A stretch of DNA of 64,000 bases from CAZRXG01 sp964603985 (lineage in GTDB: Bacteria > Chloroflexota > Anaerolineae > Aggregatilineales > UBA3940), in the NCBI GenBank assembly GCA_964603985.1, contig CAZRXG010000011.1:1-64000 (forward strand), in the 5' to 3' direction. The position numbers and the translations under genes were made by a program. How positions within the stretch are numbered: the first letter of the stretch is position 1; each line of letters opens with the position of its first letter. Of this stretch, positions 7,720 through 16,336 are shown in pieces. The notes under the pieces are model-generated. The model worked only from the letters and a program-made list of their open reading frames with translations. It made no database searches and was not told where the DNA came from.

Positions 7720-8967
7720 TCACCACGCGCCCGGCGATTCGCCCAATACCCCGGCGTAGGCTGACAGAACCCGCTCGGCAATTGGCCCCCACGAATAGCG
7801 CGTCTCCGAGAGGTGGCGGGCGTGGTCGCCCATCCGCGCGGCGAGCGCCGGATCATCGACGAGGGTCAGGATCTTATCCGCCAGCATCCCCGGTGACTCA
7901 GGCGGCACCAGGAATCCGCTGCGCCCATCCTCGACCGCCTCCGGCAGGCCGCCCACCTCCGTCGCGATGACGGGCCGCCCGAAGGCGTAGGCGACCTGCA
8001 AGGCTCCGCTCTGGGTGCTGCTCCGGTAGGGGAGGGCGACGACGGTCGCCAGCTCCATCAGGGGGGCGACCTCCTCGATGGGGATGTAGCGCGTGTCGAA
8101 GGTGACGCGCTCTGCGATCCCCAGCCGTTGGGCCTGGGCTTCCAGGTCGCCAACGTCGATGAACTTGGAGGGATACCCGGCGATGACCAGACGGGCCGGG
8201 CTGCTGCGCGCGGCGGTGGCGAAAGCGTCGAGCAGGTCGGGCAGGCCCTTGCTGGGCGAGAGAACGCCGAAGAACAGCACGACCGGTTGGCCCGGCTCCA
8301 GCCCGTAGCGGGCGCGCAGGTCGGGCGGATCGCCCAGGCGGGCGGCGTGGGCCAGGAAGAGGCCCTCGTTGCCGTGCGGGATCAGGTGGGTTCGCTCGCG
8401 GGGTATGTCGAGCAGGGAGAGAAAGCGCTCGCGGGTATCACTGGCGTGGAAGAAGATGGCGGAGAAGTTGTCGTAGATGCCGCCGCAAAACCGGTCGGCG
8501 GCGCGGGCGAAAAGGCCGCGCTGCTCGCGGCGCTCAAACTCGTGGCAGACCTGGCCCAGCACCAGCCCCCTGCGCCGCAGGCGGGCGAGGAACAGCGCTT
8601 CGAAGGGGAAGTTGATCTTGCCGAACTGCACCACGTCGGGGCGCAGCCTGATCAGGTAGCCGGTCAGCCCGGCCCAGGCGCGGATCAACCGGGCGGCCCG
8701 CAGCCCGCGACGCAGCGTCCAGGTGAATTTGCGCCACAGCCTGCCGGGCAGCGAGCGCGGTGGCGTGCCCATCGGCTTGGGGTCGAACAGCCGCCACAGG
8801 TCGAGACGCGCTTCAACGTGGAAGTTGTGCGGGAAGCGGCCCAGCTCGTAGTCGTGGGCGGTGACCAGCGTGACCTCCGCGCCCGCTTCGGCCAGGGCGG
8901 TGCACATCTGGTAGGCGTAGTGAACCAGCCCCCCTCTGCCGTTCGGTTCGACGACGACCAGACGCAT
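7720..8967 (-). CDS. Glycosyltransferase family 4
   Basis: The 415-residue GT-B enzyme opens with MRLVVVEPNGRGGLVHYAYQ, the glycine-rich acceptor-side loop. The donor domain has LFFGVLSPSKGLPDLLDAF and LPYRSSTQSGALQVAYAFGRPVIATEVGGLPEAVEDG. In the E-x7-E region the first Glu is replaced (SSTQSGALQ), a variation known in some GT4 proteins. It likely adds a sugar to the exported polysaccharide. It is the last gene of a nine-gene minus-strand operon and follows the preceding GT4 stop by 3 nt. Confidence 0.88.
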   Translation of the reverse strand: MRLVVVEPNGRGGLVHYAYQMCTALAEAGAEVTLVTAHDYELGRFPHNFHVEARLDLWRLFDPKPMGTPPRSLPGRLWRKFTWTLRRGLRAARLIRAWAGLTGYLIRLRPDVVQFGKINFPFEALFLARLRRRGLVLGQVCHEFERREQRGLFARAADRFCGGIYDNFSAIFFHASDTRERFLSLLDIPRERTHLIPHGNEGLFLAHAARLGDPPDLRARYGLEPGQPVVLFFGVLSPSKGLPDLLDAFATAARSSPARLVIAGYPSKFIDVGDLEAQAQRLGIAERVTFDTRYIPIEEVAPLMELATVVALPYRSSTQSGALQVAYAFGRPVIATEVGGLPEAVEDGRSGFLVPPESPGMLADKILTLVDDPALAARMGDHARHLSETRYSWGPIAERVLSAYAGVLGESPGAW

Positions 8968-8970
8968 CGA

Positions 8971-10119
8971 TTACCTCCCATAAGATTCCAGCAGTTGGCC
9001 GTACAGGTCGCCCAGGCGGCGGGTCTGGGTCAGGATGTCGAAACGTTCTTCGGCGATCTGGCGGCCTGCCTCGCCCATCGCCCGCGCGCGGTCGGGGTGG
9101 GAGAGCAGGTCGATGCAGGCCCCGGCCAGCGCGGGCACGTCGGCGGGTGGGAGAAGCAAACCGCTGTGCCGGTCGGCGACCATCTCCGGCACGCCGCCAA
9201 CTGCGCTGGCGATGATGGGTTTGCGGGCGGCCATCGCCTCGGCGACGACGGTGGGCAGTGCTTCGGTGAGCGTGGGCAGGACGAACACGTCGGCGGCGGC
9301 CAGCAGACGCGGCACGTCGCGCCGCATCCCGGCGAAGATAACACGCTCCGCCACGCCGCGCGACGCGGCCAGCGCTTCGAGCGCGGGGCGGTGCTCGCCG
9401 TCGCCGACGACCAGGTAATAGGCCCCCGGGACGGCCTCCAGGATGGCGGGCAGCGCCTCGACCAGATATTGAATCCCCTTGGGTGGGCGCAGCACGGCGA
9501 CCGTGATCAGGAGTGGGGCGTCGGATGGGATGCCCAGCTCCTGCCGTATCCGGGAGCGGGGGGCGTCGTCCGGGCCGGGGAAGCGCGAGAGGTCGATGCC
9601 GTTGTAGAGGGTGATGACCCTGTCGGGCGAGTCACCGCTCACGAGCAGGTGGCTGCGGCGCGCGCCCTCCGAGACGGCGATCACGCGGTCGGAGAAGGTG
9701 CGTAAAGACCACCACATCACGCGCAGCCGCCGGTAGGTCTTCGAGCCTCGCTGCGGGGCGTCGAGGGTGTGCAGGGTGCACACGGCGGGCAGGCGGAGCA
9801 GCCGGGCGGCGAGGCTGCCCAGCGTGTTGGAAAACTCAAGCTGGGTGTGAACCAGGTCGGCGTGGTGGCGGCGCAGGTACAACACCAGACGGGGCAGGGC
9901 GGTCAGGTCGCGGAGATGCCTGACGGGCAGCAGATCGACGGGAATGCCCATGTCGCGCAGTTCACCGGCGACGGGGTTGCCCTCCTTCACCTGGAGGGCG
10001 CAGACGCGCGGCTCGAAGCGCGTGGTGTCCAGGTGGCGCATGATGGGGATCATCAGGCGCTCGGCACCGCCCATCCCCAGCCCGTCGATCAGCCAGACGA
10101 TGCGCTTTCGACCGGTCAC
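8971..10119 (-). CDS. Glycosyltransferase family 4
   Basis: A 382-residue GT-B enzyme starting with a GTG codon. The N-terminal KRIVWLIDGLGMGGAERLM motif is classic for the family; the donor domain has VAVLRPPKGIQYLVEAL and the E-x7-E stretch LPTLTEALPTVVAEAMAARKPIIASAVGGVPEMV. The GTG at 10119 is chosen because it overlaps the stop of the upstream kinase-like gene in a GTGA junction and begins exactly at the conserved fold; a much longer open frame upstream is unsupported. Donor and acceptor are unknown. Confidence 0.9.
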   Translation of the reverse strand: MTGRKRIVWLIDGLGMGGAERLMIPIMRHLDTTRFEPRVCALQVKEGNPVAGELRDMGIPVDLLPVRHLRDLTALPRLVLYLRRHHADLVHTQLEFSNTLGSLAARLLRLPAVCTLHTLDAPQRGSKTYRRLRVMWWSLRTFSDRVIAVSEGARRSHLLVSGDSPDRVITLYNGIDLSRFPGPDDAPRSRIRQELGIPSDAPLLITVAVLRPPKGIQYLVEALPAILEAVPGAYYLVVGDGEHRPALEALAASRGVAERVIFAGMRRDVPRLLAAADVFVLPTLTEALPTVVAEAMAARKPIIASAVGGVPEMVADRHSGLLLPPADVPALAGACIDLLSHPDRARAMGEAGRQIAEERFDILTQTRRLGDLYGQLLESYGR

Positions 10120-11153
10120 GGCGCACCGCCAACGGGTGACGGGTTCGGCCAGGCGCACAGTGCGGCGAAGAGTGCCCGCCATCTCAGATCGTCGGGGTGG
10201 CGGGCGTTGAAGGTGAACGCCGGGCGGGTCGCCATCTCGACGCAGCAGGCCAGCATCCCCGCGCGCAGGGGGAGCAGAGCGTAGCGCTCCGGTTGGCCGT
10301 AAGCCTCCAGGTAGGCCGGGATCAGGTCGGACTGCCATTGGATGAGCAGGCGGGCGGCGTCGCGCGCGCGCTCCTGCGCCGGGCCGTAGGGGGCAGCCGA
10401 CAGTGCGCCCGCGAGCAGGAACAGGTATACGTCCAGGCTGGCGTCGGGCGACCAGCGTGCGAATTGCCAATCGACGAAGATCAGTGTTCCTGCTTTGGTG
10501 CTCTCGATGAGGTTGCCGTGCCAGAAGTCGCCCTGAATCAGCACGTTGCCCGGTGACTCGGCCCAGGTTTTTTCGACCAGCCTGCTCAGGTGTTCAAGCT
10601 CGCGCGCCTCTTCGTCGCCGGGATCGAACAGGGAGCAGAACAGGTCGACCCTGGCGCGGAAGTCAGGCTCGATGCGGGCGGTGTGGTAGTCTGAGGCAGC
10701 CGTTCGCTCGTGGATGAAGCGCAGTGACTCCGCCGCCCGCCGGACAAGCTGGCAGCGGTGATGGGGGTCGCTCCATAGATCGGCACGGGAGGCGAACAGC
10801 AGCCCCCGGCCACGCGAATAGTCGGTCAGCAGGGCCACGTCGCTGCCGCATTGGGCGAGCGCCAGCGGTCTGGGCAGGCGGCCCTGAGCCTCGTCGCCGA
10901 GGATCTGCCACAGCGTCACCAGGTGGCGGTGCTCGGCGCGCACCGTCTGGTCGTACACCGGTAGGCGGCACACCTTGGCCACCAGGATGGGCCGGGTCTG
11001 CCCGGCGGCCAGCCCGAACAGCACGACGTTGTCGTGGTAGGCCGCCCCGCCGTTGGAGACGATCACCCAGCGCAGCGCGGGCGGTTCCCCGGCGGATGCG
11101 CCCATCCACTCGTGCCAGGATTCGCGGGCCAGGCGGTCGAGGCAGTCGATCAT
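10116..11153 (-). CDS. Aminoglycoside phosphotransferase-like (APH/choline kinase fold) protein
   Basis: The protein of about 345 residues has the kinase-fold motifs IQGDFWHGNLI (catalytic loop HGDxxxxN variant) and FVDWQFARW (metal-binding Asp), with an N-terminal Lys-containing VAKVCRL strand. Proteins of this group phosphorylate small metabolites or sugars; antibiotic resistance need not be implied in a polysaccharide operon. The start at 11153 gives an 18-nt gap from the upstream gene and follows an AGAAGG sequence; a longer in-frame start would overlap the neighbour deeply. It is coupled downstream to a GT4 gene through GTGA. Confidence 0.8.
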   Translation of the reverse strand: MIDCLDRLARESWHEWMGASAGEPPALRWVIVSNGGAAYHDNVVLFGLAAGQTRPILVAKVCRLPVYDQTVRAEHRHLVTLWQILGDEAQGRLPRPLALAQCGSDVALLTDYSRGRGLLFASRADLWSDPHHRCQLVRRAAESLRFIHERTAASDYHTARIEPDFRARVDLFCSLFDPGDEEARELEHLSRLVEKTWAESPGNVLIQGDFWHGNLIESTKAGTLIFVDWQFARWSPDASLDVYLFLLAGALSAAPYGPAQERARDAARLLIQWQSDLIPAYLEAYGQPERYALLPLRAGMLACCVEMATRPAFTFNARHPDDLRWRALFAALCAWPNPSPVGGAP

Positions 11154-11172
11154 CGCCTTCTGATGACCTCGC

Positions 11173-11844
11173 TCACGCTTCCACCGCCGCCACGATGCCG
11201 TAGCCGGGCAGCACCCCGGCGAATGCCCACACGGTCGCCGGGCGGGCCAGCCACACCCACACGCGGCCCCTGCGCCTGGCCCGCAGGTAGCGCTCAAGCG
11301 TGAAGGCGAGCGCCTCCCCTCGCAGGGGGGTCAGGTAGCCGGGGGCGCGGTGATCGGGGATCGCGCCGTAGACGGTGCGCGCGGCAAACCCGGCCCGCCT
11401 CAGCAGGCGGGAGACTTCCCAGAGTGCCGCGTGGAAGCCGGTGGGCCGGACGCCGCGCAGAAAACGGCGGTAGCTCCAGTGGTTGGCGAAACCCAGATAG
11501 AGCACACCGCCCGGATGCAGCAGACGGCGTGCCGTACGCAGGCATTCAAGCCACGTGCTTCGACCCGGCCCGGCGGGTAAACCGTCGGGGAAGGCGATCA
11601 GGTCGAAGCACGCAGTGCCGCGACCGGGCGGGAGCGCCTCCGGCTCTGACAGGCCGGGCACGACGATCACGGGATCGAAGTTGGCGCTCAGGCCGGTTGC
11701 CGCGCCGCCGTCCGCATCGCGGCAGACGAGCAGAGCGCGCCCGCCGACGGGGATGCCGGGCAGAAAGCGCCAGTCGGTGCTGGCGACCTCCGCCGGGAAC
11801 GCGGGCGGCGCGCCGCCGAAGCGCGTCACGGGCGGGGCGGTCAT
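11173..11844 (-). CDS. Methyltransferase-like protein (class I fold, degenerate)
   Basis: The 223-residue protein resembles the C-terminal half of class I SAM methyltransferases: FDLIAFPDGLP, then a helix and ARRLLHPGGVLYLGFANHW, the strand after motif III in methyltransferase type 11 proteins, followed by a LRRAGFAARTVYG helix-strand. The expected N-terminal GxGxG SAM loop is not clear (GGRALLVCRDADGGAATG is the nearest stretch), so catalytic activity is uncertain. The start overlaps the upstream stop as ATGA. A short hydrophobic C-terminus (WVWLARPATVWAFAGVL) may associate with the membrane. Its operon suggests polysaccharide modification. Confidence 0.6.
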   Translation of the reverse strand: MTAPPVTRFGGAPPAFPAEVASTDWRFLPGIPVGGRALLVCRDADGGAATGLSANFDPVIVVPGLSEPEALPPGRGTACFDLIAFPDGLPAGPGRSTWLECLRTARRLLHPGGVLYLGFANHWSYRRFLRGVRPTGFHAALWEVSRLLRRAGFAARTVYGAIPDHRAPGYLTPLRGEALAFTLERYLRARRRGRVWVWLARPATVWAFAGVLPGYGIVAAVEA

Positions 11845-14231
11845 TGCACCCTGCGGCTCTTGCGCGCGGTCAGGAACACGCCCGCAACCGCAACCAGGAT
11901 ACCGGCACCTATCAGGCCGTAGAGCGCGTAGGTGAGCTTCTGCGGCAGTTCCTCCGGCTGGGGGCGGTACGTGTCCGGGATCTGGTCGAGTGCCTCAGGC
12001 GTCGGCGACGGGGTCATCTCCTCGGCAACCGGCTCCAATGTGACCTCCTCGCCCGACATCTCCTCAGCCGTGATCTCCAGCGTGCCGCGCGTGGTGTCCT
12101 GTGAGCTGAGCGACTCGATCTTCTCGCCCAGCACGAACGAGATGTCGCCGTCCAGCCTGCCGGACAGGGTCCTGTCGGAGATGGCGTTGAGCGCCCAGGT
12201 GACGCCCTCGTCGGTCGTGCCCGTCACGACGGTGACGCCGCGCGCCGGGTTCCAGGGGGAGGGCAGCGCCTCGATCACGCCGATGCTGAAGTCCTCCGGC
12301 AGGCGGTAGACGATGCTGCCGACCTCCTGACGCAGGGCGTCCTCGCCGGGCATGAAGGGCTGGGGTAGGGCGTCGTTGAGCATCGCGATCAGGGGATTGG
12401 CCGTCGGGCGACCGATGGCGACCACGGGCGAGTCAAGGTAGTCCTCCGGGTTGGGATCGGCGTCCATCGTCACGCGCGGAGCGCAGCCCGGCAGCCGGTG
12501 CTGGCTGCCCAGGAATTGGGCCAGGCCGATCAAGCCGTTCAGCTCGTCGGGGGTGGGGTCGGGAGGCAGCGCCATCCAGACTCTGTCCGCGCCGCAGCCC
12601 CAGATCAGATGGGAGATTGGGTCGGTGAAGGTCAGCAGGCCCTCCTCGCCGGTGGCAAGCTCGTGGGCCAGCCTGAGCGTGCTGGTGTCGCGGATGCGCA
12701 TCCAGGCGACGTGGGTGTCGTAGCGGACGCACTCCTGTTCCACGTCCATGATGATCTCGAAGCTCAGCTCGTTGGTGTCGCCCAGATCGAAGTCCTCCGG
12801 CGGCAGGGGGATGACGACCTGCTTCTCGCCCTGCTCGCCGTCGCTGTCGATGGGGGCGCTGCCCACGACCCGGCCGTTCAGCTCGACGGTCAGGCTGGAC
12901 GCGCCCCGGCTCAACTGGGCCGAGTACATATACGAGAGGGTCAGGGAGGCGCCGTCCTGGATCTCCCAGTTGCGGGGGACGAAGAACGAGACCGAGTCGC
13001 GCTGGGTGCCGATCCCGTAAAAAACGATGTCCTCAAAACCAAGCTCGGCCAGCGTGTAGGTATCGACAGGCTCCTCTTCGTCGGCCTGCTCGTAGAGCGC
13101 CTCGATGAGGGCGGGGTTGTTCTCCAGACCGTAGCGCGGGTCGAGGGTGGCCAGCGCGCTGGCTGCTCGCTTGACGGCCTCGTCGGTGGCCCCGGTGACG
13201 GCCAGGTAGGTGTGTTCGTCGCTGGCGTCGGAGAGGGCCATTTGCAGCACGCCGACCTCAGCCGGGACCGGGAGATTGTCCGGCCCGACGATGGTCGAGC
13301 GGTCGGTGGAGAGGGTGGTCGGTAGGAGGCCGCGCTGGTAGAGCCGGGCCAGGAAAGTGTTTTGGTCGGGCCGCCCGACGATGATGGCGCTCGAATCGGC
13401 CAGCCGCTCCGGGGTGGCCTCCGAGGCCGTGATCAGCTCGACGGACACGGTCCCGCGCGCGCGGTGCCCGATGGCTGCCGCCACCGTCGCCGCCGTCGAG
13501 AGGTCGCTTTCGCCGTACTCGTCGGGGACGACGATCAGCACCGTCTCCGGGATAAACGAGTCCTCGATCAGCGGGCGGGGAAACTCAGACAGGTTGAGCT
13601 GGATGGGCAGCACTGTGAAGTTCAGGACGAGGCGCGAGTCGTCGTAGACGATCAGGTCCGTCTCGGCGGAGCGGTAGCAGTCCCGGCCACCGAAGTAGAC
13701 CAGGCTGATCGAGTGCCTGTTTTTGTCGGGGTTTTTGACCGCCTCGGCGGGGATGGGCACGCGCACGGTCTGGTCAAGGCCGGGGCGGGGAATGAAGGCC
13801 GCTGCCAGCACGTCGTCCACGTAGACGCTCAGCGTCGAGAGGTCGAGGTCGTCGGTCGACGCGTATTGTGCGTTCCCCTCGTACAGCACGTCGAAGTGAA
13901 GCTCGATGTAGCTGAAGTCGCCGCCGCCCGCCACCGCCCAGCGGTAGGGCAGGCGCACGGGGAACTCCATGCCGTCGATGGGCGCGCGCAGGTTGAAGGT
14001 GGGCTGGTCAAGCTGCGCGAAGGTGAACGCAGCGAAGCCAGCCGCAGTGTCGACGTTCAGGACTTCCGGCGTCGGGGTCAGGGGCGGCTCCGGCGTGGGG
14101 TCCTGGAGCTGCTCGCCCCCGCCGCTCCCGCCGCTGCCATACGCGCGGCCCGCGCCCAGGCCCGTCGCCAGCAGGGCGACGAGCAGGATACCCATTCCGA
14201 TGAGCAGGTTTCTCCTTTGGTTGGTGATCAT
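11841..14231 (-). CDS. BcsB-like cellulose synthase accessory protein
   Basis: The 796-residue protein has a signal peptide or N-terminal helix (8-30), a Pro/Thr linker (about 40-58), then the tandem carbohydrate-binding and flavodoxin-like modules of the BcsB family: FNLRAPIDGMEFPVRLPYRW, SYIELHFD, LSVYVDD, the VLIVVPDEYGE strand, a repeat with SLTVELNGRVVGS, and one C-terminal membrane helix (about 770-790) ending KSRRVQ. BcsB guides nascent cellulose at the outer membrane-face side of BcsA. No BcsA with a PilZ domain is seen in the window, so partner and substrate are open; the GT2 at 2561-3754 is a candidate. It lies mid-operon, overlapping the downstream gene by ATGA. Confidence 0.8.
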   Translation of the reverse strand: MITNQRRNLLIGMGILLVALLATGLGAGRAYGSGGSGGGEQLQDPTPEPPLTPTPEVLNVDTAAGFAAFTFAQLDQPTFNLRAPIDGMEFPVRLPYRWAVAGGGDFSYIELHFDVLYEGNAQYASTDDLDLSTLSVYVDDVLAAAFIPRPGLDQTVRVPIPAEAVKNPDKNRHSISLVYFGGRDCYRSAETDLIVYDDSRLVLNFTVLPIQLNLSEFPRPLIEDSFIPETVLIVVPDEYGESDLSTAATVAAAIGHRARGTVSVELITASEATPERLADSSAIIVGRPDQNTFLARLYQRGLLPTTLSTDRSTIVGPDNLPVPAEVGVLQMALSDASDEHTYLAVTGATDEAVKRAASALATLDPRYGLENNPALIEALYEQADEEEPVDTYTLAELGFEDIVFYGIGTQRDSVSFFVPRNWEIQDGASLTLSYMYSAQLSRGASSLTVELNGRVVGSAPIDSDGEQGEKQVVIPLPPEDFDLGDTNELSFEIIMDVEQECVRYDTHVAWMRIRDTSTLRLAHELATGEEGLLTFTDPISHLIWGCGADRVWMALPPDPTPDELNGLIGLAQFLGSQHRLPGCAPRVTMDADPNPEDYLDSPVVAIGRPTANPLIAMLNDALPQPFMPGEDALRQEVGSIVYRLPEDFSIGVIEALPSPWNPARGVTVVTGTTDEGVTWALNAISDRTLSGRLDGDISFVLGEKIESLSSQDTTRGTLEITAEEMSGEEVTLEPVAEEMTPSPTPEALDQIPDTYRPQPEELPQKLTYALYGLIGAGILVAVAGVFLTARKSRRVQ

Positions 14232-14258
14232 TGGTGCTCCTCTAAAACAGTTAGTTGG

Positions 14259-15527
14259 TTATTGATTCCAGTCTAATACGTAAAAGGCGGAGTACGGGAT
14301 ACCGGAGACGGTCCGCTCGGTCAGCACGCCGCCCCAGTTGGCGGTCACGTCGTCCTCGACGTAAATCTTGGGGTGGCCGCTGCGCTCCATGACGAACACG
14401 CCGTACTCCTGCATCGCCCGGACGATGACGCGGCACGCGCCGCTGTCCCCGCACCAGCAGGCGAGTTCTTCCTCGGAGGCGGCGGGGTCAAGCTGGAGCC
14501 GGGCCCCCTCCGGCATGTCGTAGGGGTGCTCGCCTATCCCGTCGCTCTTGATGGCCGGAAAAACGAAATACGGGTAGCCTTGCGCCTGGCAGACATCCGC
14601 CCGGCAGGGGAAATCGTAGCCCATCACCAGGGCGTGGTCGATGTAGCCGCGCTCGATCTCGCAGCGGCGCACCAGACCGGCCAGGTAGGGGCTGCCGCCG
14701 CCGCGCCCGGCGAATCCGCCCGGTGGCACGCCCGACCAGTTGACGTTGTAGCGATAGGCCCCCGTCGCCTGCCAGCCGTCCTTGCGCTCGTGTGCCTGGT
14801 AGAACCCCCACTCGTCGCCCGTCTCGACGTTGAGGACGACCATCTGCGCGTCGTCCCCCTTGGAAGCCCGCGCGCCCGGCGGTATCGGGGCGTAGATCAG
14901 GCCACCCTTCTCGCCGTACTCCAGCACGCCGCCGTCGATCACGTTGCGGAAGCTGTTGGAGAGACGGACTGCGACCGGCGGCGTGCTGCCGTTGACCTCG
15001 TAGACTGGGATGGTCCACGAGTCAGGGTTGGAGCCCAGGCCGCCCTCCAGCGAGCCGATCAACAGGGCGCTGTCCGGGTGGTAGGCCGGGTTGGGGCCGA
15101 TCGCGGCGTTCCAGGGGCTGCTGCCGGTGTAGGGGCGACCGCAGGCGGCGACAGGCCCCTGCCCGTCGCCGGGAGGTTGGGCGGTAGGCTCCGGTGTATC
15201 GGCGACCTCGCCGCCGGGAGGTTGGGCGGCAGGCTCCGGCGTATCGGCGACCTCGCTGCCGGGAGGTTGGGCGGTAGGCTCCGGCGTATCGGTGACATCG
15301 CTGCCGGGAACCGGGTTGGCAGGCTCAGACGTACCGGCGACCTCGCTGCCGCGAATCAGGGGGGTAGGCTGCGGCGTATCGGTGACCTCGCCGGTGGGAG
15401 GTGGGACGGTAGGCTCCGGCGTACCGGCGGCGCTGCCGAAGAACAGACAGGCGGTGAGAGCGGCGAGCAGCGCCAGCAGGCCGATGGGTGTCAGGCGAGG
15501 GGTAGGGGGAAGAAGGCGGCGGCGCAT
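14259..15527 (-). CDS. Secreted lipoprotein with 15-residue tandem repeats and unknown C-terminal domain
   Basis: The 422-residue protein has an N-terminal hydrophobic segment with a lipobox-like LTAC (about residue 27) and then about six copies of a 15-residue unit of the type GSEVADTPEPTAQPP (residues 32-120). The C-terminal 300 residues begin with CGRPYTGSSPWN and contain DHALVMGYD and a Cys-rich CWCGDSGACRV segment; I do not recognise the family beyond likely extracytoplasmic beta structure. The Pro-rich repeats probably form a cell-wall spanning stalk. The start overlaps the sulfotransferase stop by 1 nt (TGATG), and the BcsB-like gene follows after 27 nt. Confidence 0.75.
   Translation of the reverse strand: MRRRLLPPTPRLTPIGLLALLAALTACLFFGSAAGTPEPTVPPPTGEVTDTPQPTPLIRGSEVAGTSEPANPVPGSDVTDTPEPTAQPPGSEVADTPEPAAQPPGGEVADTPEPTAQPPGDGQGPVAACGRPYTGSSPWNAAIGPNPAYHPDSALLIGSLEGGLGSNPDSWTIPVYEVNGSTPPVAVRLSNSFRNVIDGGVLEYGEKGGLIYAPIPPGARASKGDDAQMVVLNVETGDEWGFYQAHERKDGWQATGAYRYNVNWSGVPPGGFAGRGGGSPYLAGLVRRCEIERGYIDHALVMGYDFPCRADVCQAQGYPYFVFPAIKSDGIGEHPYDMPEGARLQLDPAASEEELACWCGDSGACRVIVRAMQEYGVFVMERSGHPKIYVEDDVTANWGGVLTERTVSGIPYSAFYVLDWNQ
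15168..15438. repeat. 45-bp tandem repeat encoding a Pro/Thr/Glu-rich stalk
   Basis: About six imperfect 45-bp units, each including a version of GGAGGTTGGGCGGTAGGCTC, lie inside the lipoprotein gene. Copies nearest the mature domain are most alike, consistent with recent expansion by slippage or unequal crossover. Confidence 0.85.
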
Positions 15528-16306
15528 CAGTCAGCCCTTTCCAGGTCGATCAGGCTGTAGCCGAAGCGGTTGGCGCGCGCTTCGTGCTTCCCGATCAGCG
15601 TATCGACGGTGTGGCGGGAGAGGCGGTTTTCTGCGCGCCCCCGCCACTTTGCGAAGTACTTCTCGTTGACGTGGGGGCGCACCTCCTGGGTGGTGGGGTG
15701 ATCCTCCAGGCCGAGGAAGGCGTAAATCCGCCCCAGGTGATGCTCAGGCCGGGCGACGAAGTGCTCGTACTTGAGGATGAAGACGTTCTCCAGGTGCGCG
15801 CTGTCCTCCTGGAAGATCTCGTGACAGACCATCCAGTGCTCGATCAGCCGGGGCAGCGGCACCCAGTTCACTTTGACCGCCCGGTACCAGGCGCGCGTGG
15901 CATACGAAACCGCGATGGGATGCCGCACGGCGACGATGAAATACGCGCCGGGAAACATCGCCTGGAGGAAGCGGGTGCGGATCAGGTTGGGAGGCGACTT
16001 CTCCAGCAGGTAGGGCTTCTCCAGGTCCCAATAGCGGCCCCACTCGGCGAAGAGCTTCCGGCGGTTCTCCTCTGTGACGAGCGGCGACGCCTCGGTCAGG
16101 TGGGCCTCCGGGTGGAAGCCGAAACGCCCGCCGCCGCCGTAATGGCCGGATGGGTGGTAGACGCTTTGCAGGTGCATCCCCTCGTCTTCCGGCGAAGGGG
16201 TGTTTTCGAAGCCGCTGACCTGCGGGTGATCGCGGATCGAGCGGAACAGGACTGACGTGCCGCTGCGGTGCAGCCCCGCAATGAAGATCAGCCTGTGGCC
16301 GTGCAT
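15527..16306 (-). CDS. Sulfotransferase family protein
   Basis: The 259-residue protein has the PAPS-binding 5'-phosphosulfate loop near its start (FIAGLHRSGTSVLFRSI, residues 8-24) and the 3'-phosphate region VRHPIAVSYATRAWY (about 127-141). EKSPPNLIRTRFLQAMFPGAYFI lies between them. It would transfer sulfate from PAPS to a hydroxyl or amine on the glycan, giving an anionic polysaccharide. It sits between the flippase gene (30-nt gap) and the lipoprotein gene in the same operon. Substrate identity is unknown. Confidence 0.88.
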   Translation of the reverse strand: MHGHRLIFIAGLHRSGTSVLFRSIRDHPQVSGFENTPSPEDEGMHLQSVYHPSGHYGGGGRFGFHPEAHLTEASPLVTEENRRKLFAEWGRYWDLEKPYLLEKSPPNLIRTRFLQAMFPGAYFIVAVRHPIAVSYATRAWYRAVKVNWVPLPRLIEHWMVCHEIFQEDSAHLENVFILKYEHFVARPEHHLGRIYAFLGLEDHPTTQEVRPHVNEKYFAKWRGRAENRLSRHTVDTLIGKHEARANRFGYSLIDLERAD

Positions 16307-16336
16307 CGGTCCAACCTCCTGGGTAACCGCGAGCGC

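Noticed and set aside
8128..9705. 525-codon open frame opposite two glycosyltransferase genes
   Set aside because: Low-complexity Gln/Gly/Ala-rich shadow crossing the boundary of two well-supported genes.
10116..11153. Aminoglycoside resistance kinase
   Set aside because: The protein is embedded and translationally coupled in a polysaccharide operon; the APH fold is shared by many metabolite kinases.
15168..15438. CRISPR-like array
   Set aside because: Repeats are contiguous in-frame coding units without unique spacers; no cas genes are present.
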